Source: Mesorhizobium loti | GTDB taxonomy: Bacteria > Pseudomonadota > Alphaproteobacteria > Rhizobiales > Rhizobiaceae | Length of the DNA: 64,000 bases | Assembly (NCBI RefSeq): GCF_002858745.1 | Contig: NZ_PJRO01000003.1 | Span: forward strand, 248,001-312,000 | Direction of reading: 5' to 3' | Shown: positions 34,245-42,222 of the stretch, piece after piece | Layout: each line of letters begins with the position of its first letter | Position numbering within the stretch: the first letter of the stretch is position 1 | Program-made: the position numbers and the translations under genes | Notes under the pieces: generated by a model | Told to the model about the DNA's origin: nothing | The model's database searches: none | Seen by the model: the letters and a program-made list of their open reading frames with translations, nothing else

Positions 34245-35536
34245 TGGTTCATGACGTCATCATTGTCGGCGCCGGTTTTGCCGGCCTTTCGGCAGCGCTT
34301 GCCCTGCGCGATGGCGGACTGGACGTGCTGGTCTTGGAGGCGCGCGAACGCACCGGCGGGCGGGTGGAGGCACAGGTCAATTCCCTCGGTGAACGCTACG
34401 ACAGCGGCGGCCAGTTCCTGTGCCAGGACATGCCGCAGGTGATGGCGCTGGCGAAACGGTTCGGTAAGACGCTGATGACGACGCCAGTCGATGGCGCCTT
34501 CACCTTGCAGCCGGAAATGTCGGAAGAAGAGGGCCAGGCTCTTTGGGACGCCAACGTCGCCATACGCGATCGCATGAATGCAATCGACCCGGCCGATCCG
34601 GCCGTTCGCGACCTCAGCGTATGGGATTGGCTGCAGCGACAACCGGATGATGTTCATGCCAAATCGGCATTTTGCTCCACGGTGGAAGGTCTGTGGTGCC
34701 AGCCCACGGACGCTGTCCCTATCTGGTATCTCATCGACAACGACCGCCGTATCACCAATGAGGTCTCGGAGCTGCAATATTTCCTTGGCGAGACAATGCA
34801 TGCGCTGGCAGAGGATCTTGCAGCGGGCTTCGAAGGCCACATCCATCTGTCGACACCTGTACTGGAAATCCGGCGCAGCGGAGACGATGTGACGTTAGTA
34901 ACATCCCAGGGCCCTTTGCAGGCGCGGCATGTGATCATCGCGGTACCACCTGTGATGGCAAATCGGATTGTCTTTTCGCCGCCGCTTCCAGCGACGCTCG
35001 CTCGCGCACTCGATGTCTGGCGCAGCGGCACTGTCATCAAGATGCGTCTTCGATATGCCCGTGCCTTCTGGCGCGACCAAGATCGCAACGGCATGGTTCT
35101 ATGGCGCGACATCCACGGACTTTTTGCCTGCGACACCAGCCGAGACGAGGACCACCCTGCACTGGTGGTCTTCGCCGGGGGACCGCTGGCGTTGCGGCTG
35201 CGGCAATCGAGCGAAGATCAACTGAGGGCCGAGGTGCTCGACCGGCTGGCTGCGGCACTTGGCGCCGAGGCGCGCGACACGCTCGATTTCTCGGTCCGTG
35301 ACTGGAGCGATGATCCATGGAGCGGCGGCGGCTACAGCGACATCGTCGCCAATTTTTCCGCACACAACGCCGAGAACGCGCTTCGTGCCGGCACACCGCC
35401 GATCCATTTCGCCTGCTCTGAACTGTCGCCTTCATTTCCCGGCTATGTAGAGGGCGCCATCATCAGTGGCCGCATCACCGCGGAAGCCGTCCTGAAATCA
35501 TTCGACCTGCCAGTCGGAGTTGATCCGCGGGAGTAG
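34244..35536 (+). CDS. FAD-dependent amine oxidase
   Basis: This encodes 430 residues. The dinucleotide fold VIIVGAGFAGLSAALALRDGG is followed by LEARERTGGRVE, both standard for monoamine/polyamine oxidases. The C-terminal FAD segment GYVEGAIISGRITAE completes the family. It would oxidise a primary or secondary amine to an imine with O2 as acceptor, probably after uptake by the amine importer. Its ATG overlaps the binding protein's stop by one base (TGATG), so translation is coupled. The stop is followed within 60 bp by a relic of the binding-protein gene's 3' end. Confidence 0.85.
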   Translation: MVHDVIIVGAGFAGLSAALALRDGGLDVLVLEARERTGGRVEAQVNSLGERYDSGGQFLCQDMPQVMALAKRFGKTLMTTPVDGAFTLQPEMSEEEGQALWDANVAIRDRMNAIDPADPAVRDLSVWDWLQRQPDDVHAKSAFCSTVEGLWCQPTDAVPIWYLIDNDRRITNEVSELQYFLGETMHALAEDLAAGFEGHIHLSTPVLEIRRSGDDVTLVTSQGPLQARHVIIAVPPVMANRIVFSPPLPATLARALDVWRSGTVIKMRLRYARAFWRDQDRNGMVLWRDIHGLFACDTSRDEDHPALVVFAGGPLALRLRQSSEDQLRAEVLDRLAAALGAEARDTLDFSVRDWSDDPWSGGGYSDIVANFSAHNAENALRAGTPPIHFACSELSPSFPGYVEGAIISGRITAEAVLKSFDLPVGVDPRE

Positions 35537-35591
35537 CCTCCGTCCCTCTCGTCAGTCGGGCGAAAACTGCTCTACCGTCAGCGCATGTGCC

Positions 35592-35624
35592 GCCGAATTC
35601 GAGAAGATCAAAGCGGGTTATTGA
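35592..35624 (+). pseudogene. relic of the 3' end of a binding-protein gene
   Basis: Eleven codons read AEFEKIKAGY-stop, identical in protein to the C-terminus of the binding protein at 33168-34244. At the DNA level, 31 of 33 bases match 34212-34244, and both differences are synonymous third positions (GAG/GAA, GGA/GGT). No open frame leads into it. It looks like the remains of a duplicated or displaced binding-protein gene. Confidence 0.7.
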
Positions 35625-35867
35625 TCCCGGGTTTCGGCAACCTCAGAGGCTATCGGCAGAGATCCACTTTTTTTTGGGCAGGCCATGCCGCGTTTGTACG
35701 CGCGACCCCCAGCGTATCTGGACGTTTTAAGCCGATTTATTTATAAGCCCGCCATCCCGGCATCGGATCGCAAGCGGCGTCCGCTGCCCCATCAATGTGT
35801 CAGATCGTTTTGGCGCGCCATTCCGGTGCATGACGGTTCGACAGCCGCAAACGACCACAGGGGTGCC

Positions 35868-36617
35868 ATGGCAGGCCATTCACAGTTCAAGAACATCATG
35901 CATCGCAAGGGCCGCCAGGACGCGGTCCGATCGAAGATCTTCTCCAAGCTGGCGCGCGAAATCACCGTCGCTGCCAAGCAAGGCCTGCCCGATCCCGCGA
36001 TGAACCCGCGCCTGCGCCTGGCGATCCAGAACGCCAAGGCCGAGTCGATGCCGAAAGACAACATCGCGCGCGCCATCTCCAAGGCATCCGGCGGCGATGC
36101 CGAGAATTATGAGGAAGTGCGCTACGAAGGTTATGGTCCCGGCGGCATCGCCCTCATCGTCGAGGCGTTGACCGACAACCGCAACCGCTCTGCCTCCAAC
36201 GTGCGAGCCGCCTTCACCAAGGCCGGCGGCGCGCTCGGCGAAACCGGCTCCGTCTCCTTCATGTGGGATCGCATCGGCGAAATCGTCTATCCGGCCAAGG
36301 TCGGCAGCGACGACAAGGTGATGGAAGCTGCGATCGAAGCCGGTGCCGACGACGTCGAAACCGACGAGGAAAGCCACACCATCTACTGCGCCTTCGAAAA
36401 TCTTGGCGAAGTATCCAAGGCCCTGGAAAACGCGCTCGGCGAAGCGGCATCGGTGAAAGCCATCTGGCGGCCGCAGAACAACATTCCGGTCGATGAGGAA
36501 CGCGCCCAGTCGCTGATGAAGCTGGTGGCGACACTCGAGGACGACGACGACGTCCAGAACGTCTACGCCAATTTCGAGGTCGACGACGCAACCTTGGCCA
36601 AGCTCAGCGCGGCCTGA
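35868..36617 (+). CDS. yebC: YebC/PmpR-family translation or transcription factor
   Basis: This encodes 249 residues: [32 protein letters not shown] at the N-terminus, then [19 protein letters not shown] and [33 protein letters not shown]. These match the YebC family (TACO1 orthologues), which promote translation of proline-rich stretches and in some species act as regulators. ATG 35868 is chosen; the frame is open to 35685 but lacks family similarity there. It often lies near ruvC in other alphaproteobacteria; that gene is not seen here. Confidence 0.93.
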   Translation: MAGHSQFKNIMHRKGRQDAVRSKIFSKLAREITVAAKQGLPDPAMNPRLRLAIQNAKAESMPKDNIARAISKASGGDAENYEEVRYEGYGPGGIALIVEALTDNRNRSASNVRAAFTKAGGALGETGSVSFMWDRIGEIVYPAKVGSDDKVMEAAIEAGADDVETDEESHTIYCAFENLGEVSKALENALGEAASVKAIWRPQNNIPVDEERAQSLMKLVATLEDDDDVQNVYANFEVDDATLAKLSAA

Positions 36618-36730
36618 TGGCGTTCGAAGACAGTCCATCAACGCCTGCCAACAAGAATTGGTGGGCGTTCGGATAGTTGCTTTTCAGTATTGGATGGTTC
36701 AACCTCGTCCTTGGAGAGGGGACCTTCCAA

Positions 36731-37492
36731 ATGACAGATACTGAAAGCCCACTGTTGCGGGCGGGTTTCTGGCGGCGTCTTGCCGCGCTTGTGATCGACA
36801 CGATCGTCATATTCCTGCCGTTGCAAATCCTGGTCGCAATTCTGTTCGCGCAGACCAACGGCAATGTTCAGGGTGGTTTTTTCGTCGTTACGGAATGCCA
36901 ATCCGTTGGCAGCCTGCCGGAGGGGCTACAACCTCCCCCACCAGCCGACGCCAACTTTGCCAATCTATGCACCAGCAGATTTTTTGGCTTCCCGACTGCA
37001 CACGTCCTGTCCGTGGGAACAACAACCCAAAAGGGCAATACAACGACCTCTCGTTCCATCAACTATCCACTGGATGCCGACGGCAAGCCAACGAACGCTC
37101 TCGACATGAGCTGGGTGGCTCTGCTGGTATTGACGCTCTACCTGATCGCCATGGAATGGCGCTCCGGTGCAACAGTCGGAAAACGTCTTCTCAAGATGAA
37201 GGTTATAAACGCTGGCGACACCGCTGATGTCGGCATTCCGCTAAGCAAAGCGGTCAAACGGAATCTGGCGATATGGGTCGGCGCGATTCCGGCTTTGCTT
37301 ATTTTCGTAAAACTCATCTTCTTCAGTGCAGATCCGCTGGCCGCAATGTCAAGCAGCGGCTTTTTACTTGCTGCTGTCGTTGCTTTTTTGATCCAAGCTG
37401 CATGGATGATCTGGATCGTTGTTTCGGTTTCAAAGAAAAGCGATCCTATCTACGATCGCATAGCCCGAACCAGCCTGGTAAAATTGCGATAG
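36731..37492 (+). CDS. RDD-family membrane protein
   Basis: This encodes 253 residues. RAGFWRRLAALVIDTIVIFLPLQILVAIL is the RDD motif (conserved Arg, Asp, Asp) in the first membrane helix. Three or four helices follow, with a large loop of ~70 residues after the first that carries two Cys (TECQS, LCTS). The C-terminus SDPIYDRIARTSLVK is typical of RDD proteins. ATG 36731 follows GGAGAGGGGACC. The role is unknown; some RDD proteins transport solutes or ions. It is tandem with a second RDD gene. Confidence 0.8.
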   Translation: MTDTESPLLRAGFWRRLAALVIDTIVIFLPLQILVAILFAQTNGNVQGGFFVVTECQSVGSLPEGLQPPPPADANFANLCTSRFFGFPTAHVLSVGTTTQKGNTTTSRSINYPLDADGKPTNALDMSWVALLVLTLYLIAMEWRSGATVGKRLLKMKVINAGDTADVGIPLSKAVKRNLAIWVGAIPALLIFVKLIFFSADPLAAMSSSGFLLAAVVAFLIQAAWMIWIVVSVSKKSDPIYDRIARTSLVKLR

Positions 37493-37517
37493 GCGCTCCC
37501 GGAGGTCGACGACAGGA

Positions 37518-38123
37518 ATAGCGACCGAAAAAACACAGCAGCTGGAAAGAGTATGGTTCGGCCCCAGGTTCGTCGGGCTGTTCGTTGACTGGCTCATATT
37601 CTTTGTGCTGTCCGGAGTGACATGGTTCTGGACTGTCAGCTCGGTATTTTCCTCGGGCGTACAAATCGATCCAAAACCGGGCGCTTTTCCCGTCGAGACG
37701 TTCGCCGTCATGACGAGGATATTTCTGGTCGAAATCTTCCTGTTTTTTGCCTACTTCGTTATCCTGGAAACTTGGCGTGGGGCGACCGTCGGAAAGATGC
37801 TCGCTGGCATCAGGACGATTGATCTTTCCGTGTCCGACCGTCGCCCGCCGCCTTTCGTCAGAGTGCTGTTGCGCGAGTTCGTAAAAGCCGCGGGATTCCT
37901 TCCCGGCTTGGCTATTTCGATGGTTTTCAGCATCATGATGTCCAGCGTCACCGAGATGGCGCAACTGGAGGCCATGACATCGACCGATGGATGGATTTTT
38001 CCCTTGCAGTTCGTAGCGCAGTTTCTCCCGCTGATCTGGCTCGCGTGGATTGGCGTTTCATTGGTGAATAACAGCGATCCGATCTATGATCGGCTTTCCG
38101 GTACGGCAGTGGTTCGCGCGTGA
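37518..38123 (+). CDS. second RDD-family membrane protein, start codon unclear
   Basis: The reading frame is open from 37482. The RDD motif FGPRFVGLFVDWLIFFVLSG lies at 37557-37616, and the C-terminus NNSDPIYDRLSGTAVV parallels the first RDD protein. No ATG, GTG or TTG lies upstream of the motif; the first standard start (GTG 37605) falls inside the first helix. GGAGG at 37501-37505 precedes an ATA codon at 37518, used here as a provisional start; CTG 37542 is another option. It may be an ATG-to-ATA mutation, a non-standard start, a sequencing error, or a gene made functional only by +1 frameshifting from the upstream gene. Confidence 0.55.
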   Translation: MATEKTQQLERVWFGPRFVGLFVDWLIFFVLSGVTWFWTVSSVFSSGVQIDPKPGAFPVETFAVMTRIFLVEIFLFFAYFVILETWRGATVGKMLAGIRTIDLSVSDRRPPPFVRVLLREFVKAAGFLPGLAISMVFSIMMSSVTEMAQLEAMTSTDGWIFPLQFVAQFLPLIWLAWIGVSLVNNSDPIYDRLSGTAVVRA

Positions 38124-38425
38124 GCACAAAACCGATCATTCGCATCACCTATTGCACGCAGTGCCAATGGCTGTTGCGTGCCGGCTGGATGGCGCAGGAA
38201 CTGCTGTCGACTTTCGCCACGGATCTCGGCGAGGTCGTGCTTGTACCAGGCACCGGCGGCATCTTCATCATCACCTGCAACGAAGAGCTGATCTGGGACC
38301 GCAAGCGCGATGGTGGTTTTCCGGATGCAGCCAAGCTGAAACAGGTTGTACGCGATGTGATCGATCCCGAGCGCGACCTCGGCCATTCAGATCGCCATCG
38401 CCGCAAAGGCGGGGATGAGGTTTGA
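38120..38425 (+). CDS. SelT/SelW/SelH (Rdx)-family thioredoxin-fold protein
   Basis: This encodes 101 residues. It begins with IRITYCTQCQWLLRAGWMAQELL, where the CxxC motif replaces the Cys-x-x-selenocysteine of eukaryotic SelW. GTGGIFIITCNEELIWDRKRDGGFPDAAKLKQ is the typical second half. A role in thiol redox is expected. The GTG start at 38120 overlaps the stop of the second RDD gene (GTGA), so translation of this gene may depend on translation of the RDD gene. Confidence 0.85.
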   Translation: MSTKPIIRITYCTQCQWLLRAGWMAQELLSTFATDLGEVVLVPGTGGIFIITCNEELIWDRKRDGGFPDAAKLKQVVRDVIDPERDLGHSDRHRRKGGDEV

Positions 38426-38527
38426 ACGCTTCCACAGCTTCGCCAGCTGGCGTCACAGATAAGCTGGAATCGCTGGTCATCCGGTAGGCTGCTATTGGAG
38501 CATTGTTCAGCCTAGACCGGAGAAAGC

Positions 38528-39604
38528 ATGGCATCGAAATTGCGCATTGCGGTGCTGTTTGGCGGACGTTCCGCCGAGCACGACGTTTCCATCATGTCCG
38601 CGAGCAATGTCGTCAAGGCGATCGATGCCTCCAGATACGAGATCGTGCCGATCGGCGTAAGCCGCGACGGTCGCTGGTATCAGGCTGAACTCGATCGGGA
38701 TGGCACGCTGCCGAAGGCCGTGCATGAAGGTGGTACGGAAGTGGCGCTTTTGCCGGGTGGCAAAGGGCGGATGGTCGCTCTCCGCTCAGACGGAACGGCT
38801 TCCGAATTGCGGCGTGTCGACGTACTGTTTCCAGTACTGCACGGCCCCTTCGGCGAGGACGGAACGGTCCAGGGTCTCGCTGAAGTCGCAGACATGCCTT
38901 ATGTCGGCTGCGGCGTGCTCGGCTCGGCCAATTCCATGGATAAGGATGTGGCCAAGCGCCTGATGAGGGAGGCCGGGCTACCGGTTGCCCGCGCTCGGCC
39001 CGTTTATCCCGGCGCACCATCCTCGTTCCCAGCAATAGAAGCCGAACTCGGCTTACCCGTCTTCGTCAAGCCAGCGCGACAAGGCTCCTCCATCGGCGTC
39101 AGCAAGGTCGAGACCGCGGAACAGCTGGATAGCGCACTGGCCGAGGCGTTTAGACACGACCGCAAAGTCTTGATCGAGGAGTTCGTCGCGGGACGCGAGA
39201 TCGAATTCGCGGTGCTCGAACAGCTCGACGGCTCACTTTTCGTTTCGGTGCCGGGCGAGATCATGCCAGCTGCCGGCCATGGCTTCTACAGCTATGAGGC
39301 CAAGTATCTGGATGCCGACGGCGCTGTGTTGCGCATCCCCGCCGACCTGCCGGAAACGACGACCGCAGCGTTGCAGGAGATTGCTCGTGCCGCCTTCGTG
39401 GCGCTCGGCTGCGAGAGCATGGCTCGGGTAGATTTCTTCGTGTGTGCGGACGGCAGCGCTCTCGTCAACGAGGTGAATACCATTCCCGGCTTCACCAATA
39501 TCAGCATGTACCCCAAGACGATGGCAGTGTCGGGCGTCTCCTATTTTGAACTCGTCGACCGGCTCATTCAACACGCCATGTCACGCTGGAAGCGGCAGGC
39601 TTGA
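38528..39604 (+). CDS. ddl: D-alanine--D-alanine ligase
   Basis: This 358-residue ATP-grasp ligase makes D-Ala-D-Ala for peptidoglycan. Features: LFGGRSAEHDVSIMSA near the N-terminus, PVLHGPFGEDGTVQG, VGCGVLGSANSMDKDVAK, FVKPARQGSSIGVSKVE (ATP-grasp Lys), and NEVNTIPGFTNISMYPKT at the C-terminus. GGAGAAAGC precedes the ATG. It is isolated from the division and wall cluster and stands alone, as in other genomes that carry a second Ddl. Confidence 0.93.
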   Translation: MASKLRIAVLFGGRSAEHDVSIMSASNVVKAIDASRYEIVPIGVSRDGRWYQAELDRDGTLPKAVHEGGTEVALLPGGKGRMVALRSDGTASELRRVDVLFPVLHGPFGEDGTVQGLAEVADMPYVGCGVLGSANSMDKDVAKRLMREAGLPVARARPVYPGAPSSFPAIEAELGLPVFVKPARQGSSIGVSKVETAEQLDSALAEAFRHDRKVLIEEFVAGREIEFAVLEQLDGSLFVSVPGEIMPAAGHGFYSYEAKYLDADGAVLRIPADLPETTTAALQEIARAAFVALGCESMARVDFFVCADGSALVNEVNTIPGFTNISMYPKTMAVSGVSYFELVDRLIQHAMSRWKRQA

Positions 39605-39689
39605 ATCGAAGCAGCCGGGACAAGCCCGGCCCGCCTCGATTCGATAGCGTATGGAACGTACCTGGCCACCAACCTTGCTATAACAAGGG

Positions 39690-40169
39690 TTACATCAGGG
39701 CCGCGATGAAGGCGGCCAGGGCACCGGTGCATGCAAAGGCACGCACATGGTTCCAGAACACCCAGCGATCGAGATAGGTCGCCCACAGCTGCGCCGCAGC
39801 CTGGCTGTCGGGAGCGGTGGCCGCCAGCGCATCGTTCATCGGCACGTTGATGGCTATGGTAACGATAATGTTGCCAATGACATAGAGCGCAGCCCCGATC
39901 AGCACCCAGCTGGGGCGTGCAACACCCCAGCCCAGCACTGTCGCCAGCACGAGGAACAACGCCAGCAATGCCGTGCCCATGAAGATGGACAGGAACAACG
40001 GGTTCTGGATCACCGTATTGATGGTGTTCATGGCTAGCACCCCCTGCGGTACCGGCACCTGCGACAGCGACGGCATCACTGAATTGGAATAGGCGAAGAA
40101 CAGGCCCGCCATGAGGCCGCTGCCAAGTGCGGCAATAAAGGTGATGGCAATTACGATCTGAGCAAACAT
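39690..40169 (-). CDS. DUF1772-family membrane protein
   Basis: This encodes 159 residues with four transmembrane helices. FIAALGSGLMAGLFFAYSNSVMPSL, VLAMNTINTVIQNPLFL and NVPMNDALAA are characteristic of DUF1772 (anthrone-oxygenase-like) proteins. The family role in bacteria is not established. It lies 13 bp downstream of the NmrA-type gene on the same strand, so the two are probably cotranscribed under the divergent TetR regulator. Confidence 0.85.
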   Translation of the reverse strand: MFAQIVIAITFIAALGSGLMAGLFFAYSNSVMPSLSQVPVPQGVLAMNTINTVIQNPLFLSIFMGTALLALFLVLATVLGWGVARPSWVLIGAALYVIGNIIVTIAINVPMNDALAATAPDSQAAAQLWATYLDRWVFWNHVRAFACTGALAAFIAALM

Positions 40170-40182
40170 CTTTCTCTCCCTC

Positions 40183-41022
40183 TCAGAGATTCACATGCCA
40201 CACGCCGGTGGCGGCAGTTTCGCGCACATAAACGGAAAAGTCTTTGGGCTCGCGGCCAAGAGCACGCCGGACACCGTCGGTGAGATGTTCATTGCGGCCG
40301 TCGAGCACCCGAACGAACAGTTCGTCGAGCAGCCATGCGATATCGGCCGGCGTCCCATAAGCCTCGAGTTCGGCCTTGAACTCCTCCGGCGAGACACGGC
40401 TGAAGGTGATGTCCCGGCCGGAACCACGAGCGATCTCGGCAACGGCCTCGCGGAAGGTCAGCAGCCGCGGTCCGGTCAGTTCATACAACTCGCCGATATG
40501 GCCCTCGTTCGACAGGACTTCGGCCGCCACATCCGCGATGTCGTCCGCATCGACAAAGGGCTCGCCGATCTCGGCGGCTGGGACGGAAATCTGTCCCGCC
40601 AGCACGCCATCCAGGAAAGCGCTTTCGGAGAAGTTCTGCGCGAACCAGGCGCAGCGCAGGATTGTCCAGTCGGCGCCGGTGGCCTTCACCATTTCTTCGG
40701 CGCGCTGCGCTTCCGGTTCGCCGCGGCCGGACAGAAGCACCAGCCGGCGTACGCCGCTGTTCACCGCCAGCCTGGCAAATTCCTCAACGGTTTCCGCCGC
40801 GCCAGGCACGGCGATGTCGGGATAGTAGCTGATGTAGACGGCGCTGACGCCGTCGAGAGCGCCTGTCCAGCTTGACTTGTCGGTCCAGTCGAAGGCCGGG
40901 CTCGCCGAACGTGAGCCGATCCGGACCGGAATATTCCTGGCCGCAAGCCGCTCGGCCAGCCTGCGGCCGGTCTTGCCGGTGCCGCCAAGGATGAGGACGG
41001 GCTTCAATGTCGTATTGGTCAT
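40183..41022 (-). CDS. NmrA-family NAD(P)-binding protein
   Basis: This encodes 279 residues of atypical SDR fold. VLILGGTGKTGRRLAERLAARNIPVRIGSRS is the nucleotide-binding turn. LVLLSGRGEPEAQRAEE and ADWTILRCAWFAQNFSES follow the NmrA/quinone-oxidoreductase QOR2 pattern. The catalytic Tyr-Lys pair of classical SDRs is absent. ATG 41022 follows GGAGAG. It may sense or reduce quinone-like compounds. It is divergent from TetR 41146. Confidence 0.85.
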   Translation of the reverse strand: MTNTTLKPVLILGGTGKTGRRLAERLAARNIPVRIGSRSASPAFDWTDKSSWTGALDGVSAVYISYYPDIAVPGAAETVEEFARLAVNSGVRRLVLLSGRGEPEAQRAEEMVKATGADWTILRCAWFAQNFSESAFLDGVLAGQISVPAAEIGEPFVDADDIADVAAEVLSNEGHIGELYELTGPRLLTFREAVAEIARGSGRDITFSRVSPEEFKAELEAYGTPADIAWLLDELFVRVLDGRNEHLTDGVRRALGREPKDFSVYVRETAATGVWHVNL

Positions 41023-41045
41023 GTTTTCTCTCCACATTTAGAAAC

Positions 41046-41095
41046 GTGAGTAATCCTCGCGTTTGCAAATGTGATAAATCCTCATATTATGTGAG
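41046..41095. promoter_or_regulatory. repeats in the NmrA/TetR divergent promoter region
   Basis: GTGAGTAATCCTC (41046-41058) and GTGATAAATCCTC (41071-41083) differ at two positions and start 25 bp apart. CTCATATTATGTGAG follows at 41081-41095 as an imperfect inverted repeat. These are candidate sites for the adjacent TetR regulator. Confidence 0.45.
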
Positions 41096-41145
41096 TCAAG
41101 CAGGAATTTTCAGACCGCCGCCCGGCTGGCGTTCGAGGAGAGATC

Positions 41146-41787
41146 ATGGAAAGCATATCGGCCATCGCTCAGGACACTCCCGGCGCTCGCCGCGAGCCGA
41201 CGCAGAAGCGCAGCCGGGAGCGGGTGGAACGCATGCTCGCCGTCGCCTCGTCGCTGATCGCGGAAAAGGGCAGTGACGCCCTGCGCATGGGCGAAGTGGC
41301 CGAGAAGGCCGGCGTTTCGATCGGCTCGCTCTACCAGTTCTTTCCCGACAAGAGCGCCATCATCCGCGCCCTCGCCGACCGCTACCAAAAGGAGAGCGAG
41401 ACATGCATCGCTGAAGCTCTGGCGGGCGTAAGAGACAGCAAGGCTCTGGAAAAGGCTTTCTCGGAACTGGTCGATGTCTATTACGGAATCTTCCTCGCCG
41501 AGCCTGTCATGCGCGACATCTGGTCGGGTACGCAGGCCGACAAGGCGCTGCGCGAGCTCGAACTTGCCCACAGCCGCGCCAATGCCGGCATGCTGCTCGA
41601 CGTCCTCATGCGGCTGCACCCGGGTGCAGATCCGGACGCGCTCGAAACCTCTGCCTTCCTGATCTGGCAGCTCGGCGAAGCAACGATGCGGCTCGCGGTC
41701 TCGGTCGACCGTACCGAGGGCGATCGACTGGTTACCGCCTACAAGCGGATGGCGCTGAGCGAGCTGGCGCGCGGCGCGCCGACCTGA
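41146..41787 (+). CDS. TetR-family regulator
   Basis: This encodes 213 residues. The helix-turn-helix is ERVERMLAVASSLIAEKGSDALRMGEVAEKAGVSIGSLYQFFPDKSAII; the C-terminal domain (ALEKAFSELVDVYYGIFLAEPVMRDIWSGTQADKAL) resembles TetR_C_17-type ligand domains. It is divergent from the NmrA/DUF1772 pair and most likely represses it. GGAGAG lies upstream of the ATG. Confidence 0.85.
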   Translation: MESISAIAQDTPGARREPTQKRSRERVERMLAVASSLIAEKGSDALRMGEVAEKAGVSIGSLYQFFPDKSAIIRALADRYQKESETCIAEALAGVRDSKALEKAFSELVDVYYGIFLAEPVMRDIWSGTQADKALRELELAHSRANAGMLLDVLMRLHPGADPDALETSAFLIWQLGEATMRLAVSVDRTEGDRLVTAYKRMALSELARGAPT

Positions 41788-41823
41788 AGGGTTGAGTGCT
41801 CAGAACAGCTCGTATCCGGGCAA

Positions 41824-41853
41824 CAAAAAACCCGCCACGAAGGCGGGTTTTTC
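41824..41853. terminator. bidirectional terminator between tetR and rpmE
   Basis: AAAAAACCCGCC, loop ACGAA, GGCGGGTTTTT between convergent genes. Confidence 0.85.
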
Positions 41854-41874
41854 GGATCGGTATCGCGTTCCGGC

Positions 41875-42096
41875 TTAGATGCCGAGATTGGCGAACTTGT
41901 TCTTGAACTTCGACAGACGGCCACCGCGGTCGAGCAGCGTCTGCTGGCCGCCGGTCCAAGCCGGATGCGTGGAAGGATCGATGTCGAGGTTCATCGTATC
42001 GCCTTCCTTGCCCCAGGTCGAACGGGTCTGGTACTCGGTGCCATTGGTCATGACGACCTTGATGGTGTGGTAGTCGGGATGGATGTCAGCCTTCAT
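41875..42096 (-). CDS. rpmE: 50S ribosomal protein L31
   Basis: This encodes 73 residues beginning [22 protein letters not shown] and ending [17 protein letters not shown], the standard L31 pattern. The zinc-binding CxxC of C+ paralogues is absent, so this is the C- type (position TEYQTRST has no Cys). It is divergent from the ABC exporter gene, and the two are commonly adjacent in rhizobia. Confidence 0.95.
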   Translation of the reverse strand: MKADIHPDYHTIKVVMTNGTEYQTRSTWGKEGDTMNLDIDPSTHPAWTGGQQTLLDRGGRLSKFKNKFANLGI

Positions 42097-42222
42097 CGCT
42101 CTTGTCCTGGCTAGGTGGGACGGCGGCCCTGCGGCGATGCGCCCCTTTTTAAAACTCGAAGCCGCAGCTATTGAGGAGCCACGGCTTCAAAAACGGTCGG
42201 CGTGCCTATACAACAGGCGAAA

